DNA of 64,000 nt from Chrysopilus asiliformis (lineage: Eukaryota; Arthropoda; Insecta; Diptera; Rhagionidae). This document shows positions 35,630 through 45,309 of the stretch, piece by piece; position 1 is the first letter of the stretch, and every line of letters starts with the position of its first letter. The stretch spans positions 23,934,661 through 23,998,660 of the forward strand of contig OZ035961.1 in assembly GCA_964034945.1 (NCBI GenBank), read 5' to 3'. A program made the translations under genes and the position numbers. Under the pieces are notes generated by a model. The model did no database searches. It was not told the origin of the DNA and worked only from the letters and a program-made list of their open reading frames with translations.

Positions 35630-37335
35630 TGAAAACTTGATTAGAGAGGTTTTAGATAGGATTTTTTCAAGGACAGTAGAACTTTTTTTTATAATAAAAA
35701 AGGGATTTACATACATCTTTAATTATGAAGTCCTGCCGGACCGATTTAAATAATTCTAGCCAAAAGCTACCACCACCCTTTAGGTCTACACAAAAATCTA
35801 AAAAGTCGCGATGTTGACTTCCGCTACTATCTATTTGCGTTAAAAATTCGAGGTGAATTCCGTACTCTAACCACATAAAATAAATTTTCACAGGCATTGA
35901 TGAGTAGAGAATCAATATTGAATGAGTAGAGAACCTGTATACCATAGAAGTTAACCTATTAATTTTAAAAATTTGCGTATTCCTTGGCCGCTAATCGCTA
36001 CGTAATTTTTTTCGCTAAAACTGAGCACACGAAATAAATGCAACCGCTAAAAAAAGTACTTCGTTGAATTTTAGCATACTAATTCAATTTGTGGCATGTT
36101 TGTTTGTTGGTTTGTTTTTGTCCATTTTTATGTGAACTAACAATGTACTTGCATTCATTCCTATCACTCAAATGCGATAAAAATGGCGGAAAAAGGACCT
36201 CCTTTTGTGCGATTAGCGAGGATGAATACGGCTAATGTTTTCGGAGACGAAAAAGCGATTGCTCTAGGTTCCATCTTTGAAAAAATTCGTTAAAGTCCTG
36301 TAACAATAACGCGAATATTCTTATTTTTATTGTTTTTTTTTTCTCAGGATAATTATAACCAAAGGTATTTTGAGGTCGCGGATCACAAATACAGTGTTAA
36401 AATTTTGAAAGCTTTACGCAAAAGTGCTGGAAGAATACCGTTGTTTTCTTAAAAGTTGTTAAGAAAGCAATTCCTGATATCTATTCCCTATTTCTAACAC
36501 GAACACAAGGACGAAATCACACTAGTATTTTATTATTTAATTATAACAAATTTTCATTTAAATCAATTAGATTTGTTTTGTGCTAGAAATATTTTTTTTT
36601 ATTTTTTAAAGTTTTTGCTATTGATTTTCTTTTTAAAATCTTTAAAGACATTTTCCATACCACATTTTTCTTATTGAATTTTTTTTATCACTTTTAAAAT
36701 ATTCTTATGTTTGCGAAAATTTTTTAAGATGTTTAATTTAAATTCAAATAACATTAGTCTATTTAAAACGAATTTAGATAACTTTTAATTTAAATTTCTG
36801 ATTGTCTGCCAAAAGGTATTCCAGTTACCAAAATTAATTAAATATTATCTTTTAGTTTTTCTTTAATTTGAAGTAATTTTCTCTTTAAAGAATGTTTTTT
36901 TATATGTAAATGGGATAATTCCATTTGCAAGATGGTTTTGTCTTTAGGAAAAATATGTAAACGGACAAGATCGCCATCTACATTGCCACAACATTTCCCA
37001 TAATTGCCTTAGACAAGTGCGCCGGTTGGCCGCTATTCATCCCTTCTGTTAAAGACAAAACAGTTAAATACCTGAGGCAGCCACTGATGAATGAGATGTT
37101 GTCATCCCATCCGAAAATGTGGTTCTTGTGCTCCATGATGATAAATTGACAGTGAATTTCATCTTCCTTCTATAGACATTGAGTAGAAGTTCAAGTGAAT
37201 CCTACCCTTTAAACGACATACTATTTTACTGTGCCAGGGTGAGTTGTCGTTTCGCAGTGGTTACCTTTACTTCGGTTTAAACTATATATAACTCGTTGTT
37301 AATGTGGAAACATAATGTCATTGTTAGTCATGACG
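35630..37335. other. AT-rich sequence with two short coding-like frames
   Basis: At 36184-36294 a 36-codon frame starts MAEKGPPFVRLARMNTANVF in a good translation-start context. At 36962-37149 a 62-codon open stretch without an early start reads KIAIYIATTFPIIALDKCAG. Neither is recognised and both are short; no splice sites convincingly frame them. Confidence 0.3.
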
Positions 37336-37542
37336 TCTAATGGTAGGGTGACCATACGACCCGGACTGGCCGGACAGTCTTGGATTTAAGCATTTTGTTC
37401 TGGCGGACGTTGCGGTCATGAAAGTCTTGTCCCGAATTTTACAATTTAGTGGTATAATCAAACGCTGAAAACAAAACTATTCTAAATATGTAAAAAAATA
37501 CTCTTCTATGGCTGCGGCTGGCTGTAAATTGATTGTTTTTCA

Positions 37543-37553
37543 CCTGCGGCGCA
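37543..37553 (+). repeat. CCTGCGGCGCA word
   Basis: Exact copy of the recurrent word, inside the hAT-like element, about 200 bases from its left end. Confidence 0.5.
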
Positions 37554-37988
37554 TATTTTAAATGATTTATCACAAAGTGCGCACGCATCTGAGAAGATTT
37601 CGTCACTTTTATTGGTATTTTTACAATTTCCTTTGCGATTTAATTATAGAACCTAATGAGTGCCATTAACCTTTAATTATGGACGCGATTTATGTTCCAT
37701 ACTTCCATATACGTGTGATATCACATACCCCTATACTTCAATTTGAGATTTTTTAATTAATAATAATCAAGTGTTAAAATAAAATCACTGAAGGATGTTC
37801 ATAGGTCTAAAATAAAACGAAGTTCAGCTGCGTGGTCGGTTATGGGAGAGATTTTCGATTCTTAGAAACCGTAATAGTGAGGGACCTGCGAGACCCCACG
37901 TCTACAGTTAAAAGTTAAGTCAATTTTCGCTAGGGACTGTGTAGCTATTAATTTAAATCATTGCACCGTATTCTGTTTAAAAAATGTG

Positions 37989-37999
37989 CCTGCGGCGCA
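37989..37999 (+). repeat. CCTGCGGCGCA word
   Basis: Exact copy inside the hAT-like element. Here it is part of a longer palindrome-like string, GTGCCTGCGGCGCAC. Confidence 0.5.
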
Positions 38000-38677
38000 C
38001 ATTTCGTGAATGTTTTTCTTCGGTTTATTTTCTACGTAAAATTTGTTGTTTCGTTAGTATTTGGTTTCAGCCATCTTGAACACCCCTCCCCCTCCCCCTC
38101 CTTTCTCCACGCTTATATTGTCGCGGATTAACCCAAAATAAATACGGTTACCCTATCGAATGGCCAAAGACTAGTAGAAAATATAATTACATGTTTTGGG
38201 CAAAACAACTGTATTAAAAGAAAATTAATTTTTTCCATTGTTTGAAAGTAAAAAACAACAATATTTTTTTGTTCATAATATACAACTTACAAACGAATAT
38301 AAAATATGCTTTTTTATAATTACAGGTAGCGGCCATGATGTCCTGCCCCCTCCCTTTGCCATTGCCACTACTTCCTTCGACACTTCACGGCGATTTTCCT
38401 CCAGTTCACATCGGTGTTAAGGTAAGTTCACATCACATTATTTTAAACGAATGGAATGGACCCACTTCCATTTTCTTCAGCAACCCAGTATAGTCGTCGA
38501 CGTGGTCGTGGTACTCATTTGTTTTATTTATAATTTTTGTATCCTCTCCTACACCCTTTTTTTAACATTTTCCCTCTGTTTCCCATGTGTTTTTTTTGAA
38601 GTTTTTGCAGTGCTTTTTTCCTTCTTAATCAATTGCAATGATATCTCAATGCAAAATACTGCGCAATTTACGAAGTA

Positions 38678-38745
38678 CAGTAGTCCCCACTAAATTGCAC
38701 AACCGTTAGAATATAATGAGGGTTGCAATAATGCGGGGACTACTG
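38678..38745. mobile_element. 68-bp pogo/Tigger-like miniature element
   Basis: TA flanks both ends (38676-38677 and 38746-38747). The left end CAGTAGTCCCCACTAAATTG and the right end read inward CAGTAGTCCCCGCATTATTG are inverted repeats, followed on both sides by CA and AACC. The CAGTA-type terminus plus TA duplication fits the pogo/Tigger group of Tc1/mariner elements. Almost the whole element is terminal repeat. Confidence 0.75.
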
Positions 38746-38749
38746 TATA

Positions 38750-39480
38750 CTGTATTCTAATTTTTCAATGTATTTCAGTTAGACACTTTTCCACACACCC
38801 GACTGAACCCAACCTAAATCTAAAACATTAGTAGGATTTCTTAAAAGTTCAAAAATCCTCTTAGTCAACCGAGATCCCGATTACTGCAAGAGCATTCGTA
38901 TTATAATAGTCAGAATATTGTGATATTTCAGTTTGAATGTCCTTCTTGATATCTCTAAGGTATCCTTTTAGACTTTTTTTTCCCTATTCTTTATTGTTCA
39001 CCTCTCGTCTCGTCTCATCTCGTCTTTCTTGGTAGATATGGTCTTTAGCCTCTTAGAGTTGATGTTTTTTCAGTTTCTTATCGCATAAATCTATTCCCCG
39101 CACAGAAAACAGGACATACTCTCGGCTATACCGTCCGTGCCGCACAAGGACATTTATCATTATTTTCTCAAAGGGAAGACATCTTGATAACACCCATGAG
39201 CATTACCTAAGGAGAATAAATGGCTTTTTAATTTGTTAAGAATAAATATCTTTAAAAAAATGTATGAAAAAAGGTATAAATAAAACGAAATATATACCAT
39301 TAGAGAAAAATTGTGCAAAAGGAATATATTTAATGTGCCTATGAGTGAGTACCGAATTATTTTCTTTTGCAAAACTCCAACTTCGTATACTTAAACATTC
39401 CAAATACGTTCAATTTTTTTAAAACTTTAAATACCGCATAATCAATGTTTTGTTGACTGGCTATGAATTTGCGATCCAAC
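38750..39480. other. AT-rich sequence, no gene recognised
   Basis: A short CGTCT-rich string lies at about 39005-39027. Nothing else was recognised. Confidence 0.4.
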
Positions 39481-39481
39481 G

Positions 39482-40700
39482 TACCTAGTAACCAAGTAAT
39501 GGAAAATGCTTACATACTGGTTACGGAACGGATACACAACTTTGGTTGCAAAAAATTGTTACTACAACATCACAGAAACGTTGCTGCAATCATTATGTAA
39601 CCGTATCTCCGAGTTTTTTGTGACTTTCGTTACAAAATAACTATTGGGCAACCGTTGCCGCAGAAACTCTTTTGTGACTATCGTTACAAATTAACTGCTG
39701 GGAAACCGTTACCGCAGAAACTCTTTTGTGACTATCGTTACAACATAACTGTTGGGCAACCGTTACCGCAGAAACTCTTTTGGGACCATCGTTACAAAAT
39801 AACTGTTGGGCAAACGTTGCCGCAGGAACTCTTTTGTGACCATCGTTACAAAATAACTTCTGGACAAAATAACTGTTGAGCAAATGTTGCCGCAGAAACT
39901 CTTTTGTGACTATCGTTACAAAATAACTGTTGGGCAACCGTTGCCGCAGAAACTCTTTTGTGACTATCGTTACAAAATAACTGCTGGGTAAAATAACTGT
40001 TGGGCTAACGTTGCCGCCGAAACTCTTTTGTGACTATCGTTACAAAATAACTGTTGGGCAACCGTTACCGCAGAAACTCTTTTGCGACCATCGTTACAAA
40101 ATAACTGTTGGGCAAACGTTGCCGCAGGAACTCTTTTGTGACCATCGTTACAAAATAACTTCTGGACAAAATAACTGTTGGGCAACCGTTACCGCCGAAA
40201 CTCTTTTGTGACCATCGTTACAAAATAACTGTTGGGCAAACGTTGCCGCAGAAACTCTTTTGTGACCATCGTTACAAAATAACTTCTGGACAAAATAACT
40301 GTTGGGCAAACGTTACCGCAGAAACTCTTTTGTGACCATCGTTACAAAATAACTGCTGGGCAATTGTTTCCGCACAAACTTCCGCACAAACTCTTTTGAG
40401 ATGAACTATAAGAGTGAGGAAGGGGAAGTCAGATCAAGTAGGAAGTCAATGTAAATTTGTATCACACCTGCACATCAGAAAACGGTGTAAGTATGCATTC
40501 CTTGGTCCAAAGTTGACTATTTATAGTTCGATAGCACTGTTTGTAACGAGAAAGAACAACAAATTTCCGACTGGTTACAAAGTAACCAATTTGCAACGAG
40601 TTTTCTGCGACCGATCACCAGTCAACCGTCACATAAACTTAATTGCAACCGCTACTGTCCGATCAGGGTTACAGTGTAACCTGAGTCGCAAAATGGTTGA
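39482..40700 (+). repeat. Repeat W with internal tandem array
   Basis: The left arm, TACCTAGTAACCAAGTAATG, CTGGTTACGGAACGG and CACAACTTTGGTTGC, is homologous to the inverted copy at 52855-53030. The right arm is rich in GTAAC, GTTAC and GCAACC words (GGTTACAAAGTAACC, GGGTTACAGTGTAACC). Between them lies the 39615-40390 array. It is probably a mobile element whose interior was amplified. Ends and family are not determined. Confidence 0.55.
39615..40390 (+). repeat. Tandem array of 54-bp and 70-bp units, 13 copies
   Basis: The unit is CTTTTGTGACTATCGTTACA-AAATAACTGTTGGGCAACC-GTTGCCGCAGAAACT. Nine short (54 bp) and four long (70 bp) units occur; the long ones duplicate a 16-bp segment, (C)TTCTGGACAAAATAA. 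The order is S S S S L S L S S L S L S, and neighbouring pairs share substitutions (CCATCG with CAGGAACT), suggesting multi-unit duplications. Because 54 is a multiple of three, 18-residue peptide repeats appear in open frames on both strands; this is probably fortuitous. Confidence 0.9.
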
Positions 40701-40744
40701 TTGGATAGGTCTCAAAAAATTACGAAAACATCACACTTAGGTGA

Positions 40745-40800
40745 AAGGGGATGGGGGGTTCATGTCAGTGTGACGGCGGTACTAAACTTTATAAAAAAAT
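40745..40800 (+). repeat. GTGTGACGGCGGTAC repeat, copy 1
   Basis: GTGTGACGGCGGTAC followed by (T/G)AAACT recurs at 48006 in the same G-rich context (GGGGGTTCATGTCA or GGTGGTGTATGATA before it). It is a fragment of an unidentified dispersed element. Confidence 0.5.
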
Positions 40801-40804
40801 TGCG

Positions 40805-41735
40805 AAAAAGCTTTAGGAAAGGGGTGGGGGAGATTCGAAAGGCGTAAAAGTTTGTATTTATTGACCGAAAATTATACAAAAATTAGGTTCTTTCACAGAA
40901 AAACTCGATCGGTACGACTCCTATCAAAATGGGAAAATGTAGCATAATGGATTTTTGTTTCCTTGAAAATTAGGAAATGTCTAACTACGAAAATTTTCCC
41001 TTTTTCCTCAATTTTTACGGAATCGGTTGTAAAAATTCTTTTTTGCCAAATTTTTTCCATTTTTTTTGAGGCATTCGTTCCCATATGTCGTTTTTCCTGT
41101 GTGGTCGGTTAATTTTCTTGGAGCTCTGTTGCGCTTTTCCGGGATTTTTTCACTGATATTTCTTTTGGTTTATAACGATTGATTATACAAAGATTTAACT
41201 AAAAATGTTGAATAAATAAAATCAATCGCCAATACCTTCTTCTGCTGAACTGCAGAAGAAACTAAAAATAAAATTCTGATGTCAAAAAAGAGAAAAAAAT
41301 TGAATTCTACAGGAAACGAAGCGCCTAATAGCGTGACCCAGCCATTTTTAATTTCACCATGTGACATTAAATTGTACAATGGTGAATATAATATTCAGTA
41401 ATTCTGTATGAAAACTGCCAACATTACAGGCAACCGAGCAGTCTAATGACCACATCAGGTATTGTGTCATAGCTTCAACGTTTATCTATGCCTTGGGTCT
41501 ATAATTGCCCATACTATACTACTATGGGAGACACTATACTCATAGGTCCGGAGCATATTTTTTTTTGTACGCTAAGTAGTTTGAATTCAGATGGTCTCCG
41601 TGCATTCTTCCATAACAGTTTTCATCCCCGGTCAGATAAAGAATTTTCTATTTTGTTGGCATTTAAATGTTCTCGTGCGAACGAATTTCTAAAGATGAAT
41701 ACGGTGTGATGGTAAATTTAGCCATCCAAGTCCAT
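40805..41735. other. AT-rich sequence, no gene recognised
   Basis: A 73-codon plus-strand frame at 41488-41709 has no recognised domain. Confidence 0.4.
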
Positions 41736-41739
41736 CGCT

Positions 41740-41977
41740 TTAGTTAGAGGCTATCAGTCCACCTGTAATGGATGTACCAAGGCTAAAGGTTGGTCCATGG
41801 GGGATGCAGGCTGGCGATGTTGTAGATTCGTAACTCGTCAGGAAACTAGAACCGATACCGAAGGACCTCAGAGTCCTGATTCCCACTGAATTCATTGGGT
41901 GGATTTCATATGGACAAATGTCTGTAATCAAGGCTCGTTTAAGAGTAGGTTGACCGTCATCAACCTTTTTTTTATGT
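41740..41977 (-). other. Coding-like open segment, function unknown
   Basis: On the minus strand a frame of nearly 80 codons runs to a stop near 41740 and reads, in part, VDDGQPTLKRALITDICPYE, MNSVGIRTLRSFGIGSSFLT and CIPHGPTFSLGTSITGGLIA. Composition and codon use are less AT-biased than the surroundings. No start codon is seen before position 20 of the frame and no clear splice acceptor precedes it. No family is recognised. It may be a terminal exon, a pseudogene or a mobile-element relic. Confidence 0.25.
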
Positions 41978-41979
41978 CA

Positions 41980-42885
41980 TAGAAATATATATTCTCCGCA
42001 CTCGTTGATGGCAATTTTCTGTCCTACCCCATTTTTTGTCGAATGAAAAGGACATTCGTATCCTCGCACAATAAATATATTATATATATATAAAGTTTCG
42101 CATTCATTGCTGGTGTATAGTGACGAGAAACTTGCGAGAAGATACAATTGTCCCTCCGGGAAATAAAGGGATCGGTCATTTTATTACTATATTCCATGCT
42201 TTCCATTACATTCGAGTCGAAAAGAATGAAAATCTAACAAAATTCACTCTGATTGTTCAAATGTAGAAGAGTTGAATTTACTGCCGGATGTAAAACTGTT
42301 GAACAGGTGTAATTTTTTTTATATTCTCATATAGGGTTAACTAAGGACTAGTTTCCGCTTTGTTATTCACTGTCACACTAAAGGTTTGGGTTAACTGTTC
42401 ATTTCAATCTTGGTCACTTGTCATGGGACGAAAGAGCTTCTTATATTTATTTTTATTTTTTTTTAAAGAAATTTTCATAGTATTTTAAGCGGTTTTGGAA
42501 ATTAATTCTTTTATTAAATTCTTAAAACAAAAATTAGAATTGATCCGAAATGGTGCTTGAACTTTTTCCTACTTCCTTAAGTCGTTTTCGAGAAAATCGG
42601 ATGCAGGAAACTTTACTCTTCCTAAAGTTAAAAAAACACTTTTAGCTAAAAAACAAGTCTAAAAACCACCCGCTTCTAAAAACTCTAACTCAAAAATCAC
42701 TGTTTTACCGATTGGGGTGAAATTTTGTAGCATGTCTTTTAAGGTACAGTTCAAAACGGGGTGAGGTGGGTAGAGTTTAACTGAGAATTGAATTAGGCTC
42801 GGTGAAAGTTGATTATGTAGGCCATCAAAAATGCCTTGCGGACTGAATATTTTTCAGAAAAAACTGTAGTGGGCAGACATTTTTT
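41980..42885. other. AT-rich sequence, no gene recognised
   Basis: No exon, repeat or element end was recognised. Confidence 0.4.
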
Positions 42886-42891
42886 GAAAAA

Positions 42892-42902
42892 TGCGCCGCA
42901 GG
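42892..42902 (-). repeat. CCTGCGGCGCA word, inverted
   Basis: TGCGCCGCAGG, the exact complement of the recurrent word, in GAAAAATGCGCCGCAGGATC. Confidence 0.5.
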
Positions 42903-43236
42903 ATCAATTGTTTCAAAAACACACTTACCAAAACAGGTCACCAAAATTGCTGAATTTTTTTTTGTGGATTGCTTCTTGTGGTATCTACTCTGTAAAAAAA
43001 AATGTATGTTAAAAAATTACTATCTTATATTTTTCGAAACAGTTCGCTAGTCCTCGCACGTGGAAGAACCATCGCGGTAAGCCCACCACGCCAGTGTCCG
43101 AAGGTGGGTTGTCATAAAAAAATTAGCTTGAAAGGTTTTCCAAATACCCCGTATGTTGGAGCCTGGTGTAAGACGGACTTTGATTGTTGGCGCCTGATAT
43201 AGTCACGCATTTCAGAACTATCAGCTCGTCCATTTT

Positions 43237-43410
43237 CCTGCGGCGAGAGGATTTTACCGCCCTTCCTCATCAATACTTATGCATTTTCTAAATCACCCTG
43301 CGTTGAAACTGGTTCTCCATGGAATAATCATTACAAATTTCAAGCCAATCGGTTCGGCAACTTTAACATCAAGGACACATTTAGGAGGAGTTCTAGGCTA
43401 TGTCACGATG
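43237..43410 (-). repeat. Helitron-like fragment with GC-rich word
   Basis: CCTGCGGCGAG at 43237 is followed by ATTTCAAGCCAATCGGTTCG (43337-43356), which matches the AATTTCAAGTCAATAGGTTC block of the 27.8-kb Helitron-like element. Ends are missing. Confidence 0.4.
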
Positions 43411-43489
43411 AAGAAAGAGAGAGGCGGGAAGTCGGAAAAGCAAAAATTAACGTGACGTATTTTATAGACAGCCCCTAATCAGTCTAAAC

Positions 43490-45120
43490 ACGGCATTAAA
43501 TTTGGATAATCTCATATATAATGATCCACGCCATTCGTACATAAAATCGCAATTGAATGTCAAGAAGTTATTTTAAATTCGCGGAAATAAATAAAAAAAA
43601 AGCAATTTCTTAATCAAATGAAAATCAATTCAAAAGTCAGATTAACGCTGACGTAGAACAGAAAGAACGTTTTCCGTATCCGAAGTAGATGATAATTTGC
43701 ATGATAAAGTATCACCTGGAGGTCACCCTGATGTCACCTATTTTAATATTCTAGATTCAAAATAAAACATCTGACTTTCAATTTTCTTTTCTTCGACATT
43801 CAAAAGTAGCTCGAATATCTAATAGAATTTAAACTCTAATTTCAATAGAAGAACAAATAAAACAATTACGCGATTTCACTTTATAATTTTAGAAAAGATA
43901 AAACCTATTTTAGGAAATTTTCATACCATTAGAAGAGCTTTTATTTTATTTGTTCTAAACATTTTCTTCTTCTTTTTATTTTTTTTGTGTTCTCTGGCCA
44001 AATAGGAATCCGTTTTCTGTTGCTTCCATCGCATTTTTCGGAATTATTCTTCTTTTAAACTTTTAACTTAATCTTGAACTGAGCGTCAAATAGAATCAGC
44101 TTCTAATCTCTCCACATTCACCAAGAAATCGACGAAGAAATTTTTTTAACTGCAAATCTTTTTATGGCGGGGATTTTTTTCCTTACTGCCGAAGTATGAT
44201 GATAAGGATATACCGCGGCGGGGTTGAAAAATCCAACCCGGCAGTAACTTTTCAATTTCAGTTGGTTTTGCATGTCAATTCGCGTTATTTTCTGAGAGTT
44301 TTGTTACCTCGATGGTGTACAATTCTCGTTGAGCTGTCACCTGAATTATTCAAAAGTTTCTGCCGCTAACAAAGGTGCGTATTGTTAGAATTTAACAACA
44401 GGCCATAAGTGAAAAATGTTGAATAATCTTAACGTGGGTAAAGTGGGTACAGGCAGTACTCCTTCAGCGTCGTACAATCATCCTAAGCAGCGGCAATAAT
44501 AACAATGAGATCAAGCAATAAGAAAAAACTTCCAATTTTTATTTTATTTTCTTAGATATTTTTTTTTTTTTTGCTTTTCTTTGTAACATGAAAAATTCCA
44601 AACACAATTACCTTTCAAGAGGACGGGGTAAACTTTCTTTTTCGAGTACATTCATCCCTAAACGTTTCTTATGTTCAACAAAGTAAAAAATAAAAAATAA
44701 AACGTCGCTGTCGATGTTGAATCTGACGATGTCACCAGATTGAGGGTGAAAATTACCCCCATTAGCTGGAATAAAGCCATTTTACCATATCTGTGGGTAA
44801 CTAACAGCTTCTTGAAATATTCAGTGCGTTTGCATTAACCCTAAACGAAATTATCACAAAAAAATCATTTTAACTAGTGCTTTTCACCTCAACTTAACTT
44901 GTACTCAACTTTAACCCTCACTCTTGGTGAATTTTCTATTCATATATGATGTTTTTGTTGTACAGTCAAACTTGAATAAAATTCGTAAATAAATACTTGA
45001 TAGATACGAGCAACTTTGATTAGAAAGTTTAGAAAAAATGCAAATTACAGAATTTCCAATATTGGATATGATATTTGTAACAAAAAAAAATCTCACGCAA
45101 ATTTCTCTTTCTTTGGATTT
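43490..45120. other. AT-rich sequence, no gene recognised
   Basis: Poly-T runs and a GC-richer patch near 44205-44250. No exon or element was recognised. Confidence 0.4.
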
Positions 45121-45126
45121 AAATTT

Positions 45127-45302
45127 CCTGCGGCATTAAATCCTGTACCGAAAATTAAGGGCAGAGAAGTTACTAATAGAACGACAATTATTGTAACGTA
45201 ACATATTATGAAATTATCGTTTTACGAAATTATCGTTTTACGAAATTATCGTAACTTATGTTAGCTCCTCATTCGACTTTAACAAGAAAAATGCGCCGCA
45301 AG
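45127..45302. repeat. GC-rich words around a short tandem repeat
   Basis: CCTGCGGCA (45127-45135) and the inverted TGCGCCGCAAG (45292-45302) flank a 16-bp tandem repeat, GAAATTATCGTTTTAC, present almost three times at 45210-45255. A degenerate TGCGCAACAG follows at 45336. Confidence 0.45.
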
Positions 45303-45309
45303 TGAAATT

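Larger units (their letters stand above)
37344..38155. mobile_element. hAT-like (Zaphod-like) non-autonomous element with 8-bp duplication
   Basis: The ends TAGGGTGACCATACGACCCG and, inverted, TAGGGTAACCGTATTTATTT share the first 10 bases with one mismatch. They are flanked by TCTAATGG (37336-37343) and TCGAATGG (38156-38163), a 7/8 match as expected for a hAT target duplication. GGACTGGCCGGACAGTCTTG and GTCTTGTCCCGAATTTT lie inside the left end, as in Zaphod-type elements. No transposase frame survives in about 800 bp. Two CCTGCGGCGCA words lie inside at 37543 and 37989. Confidence 0.75.

Noticed and set aside
39641..40211. 18-residue peptide repeats on both strands in the 39.6-40.4 kb array
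   Set aside because: The 54-bp unit is a multiple of three, so frames stay open by periodicity. The 70-bp units break the frame, and both strands look equally coding-like.
39615..40390. CRISPR array
   Set aside because: The units are contiguous tandem repeats without unique spacers, and the context is eukaryotic.
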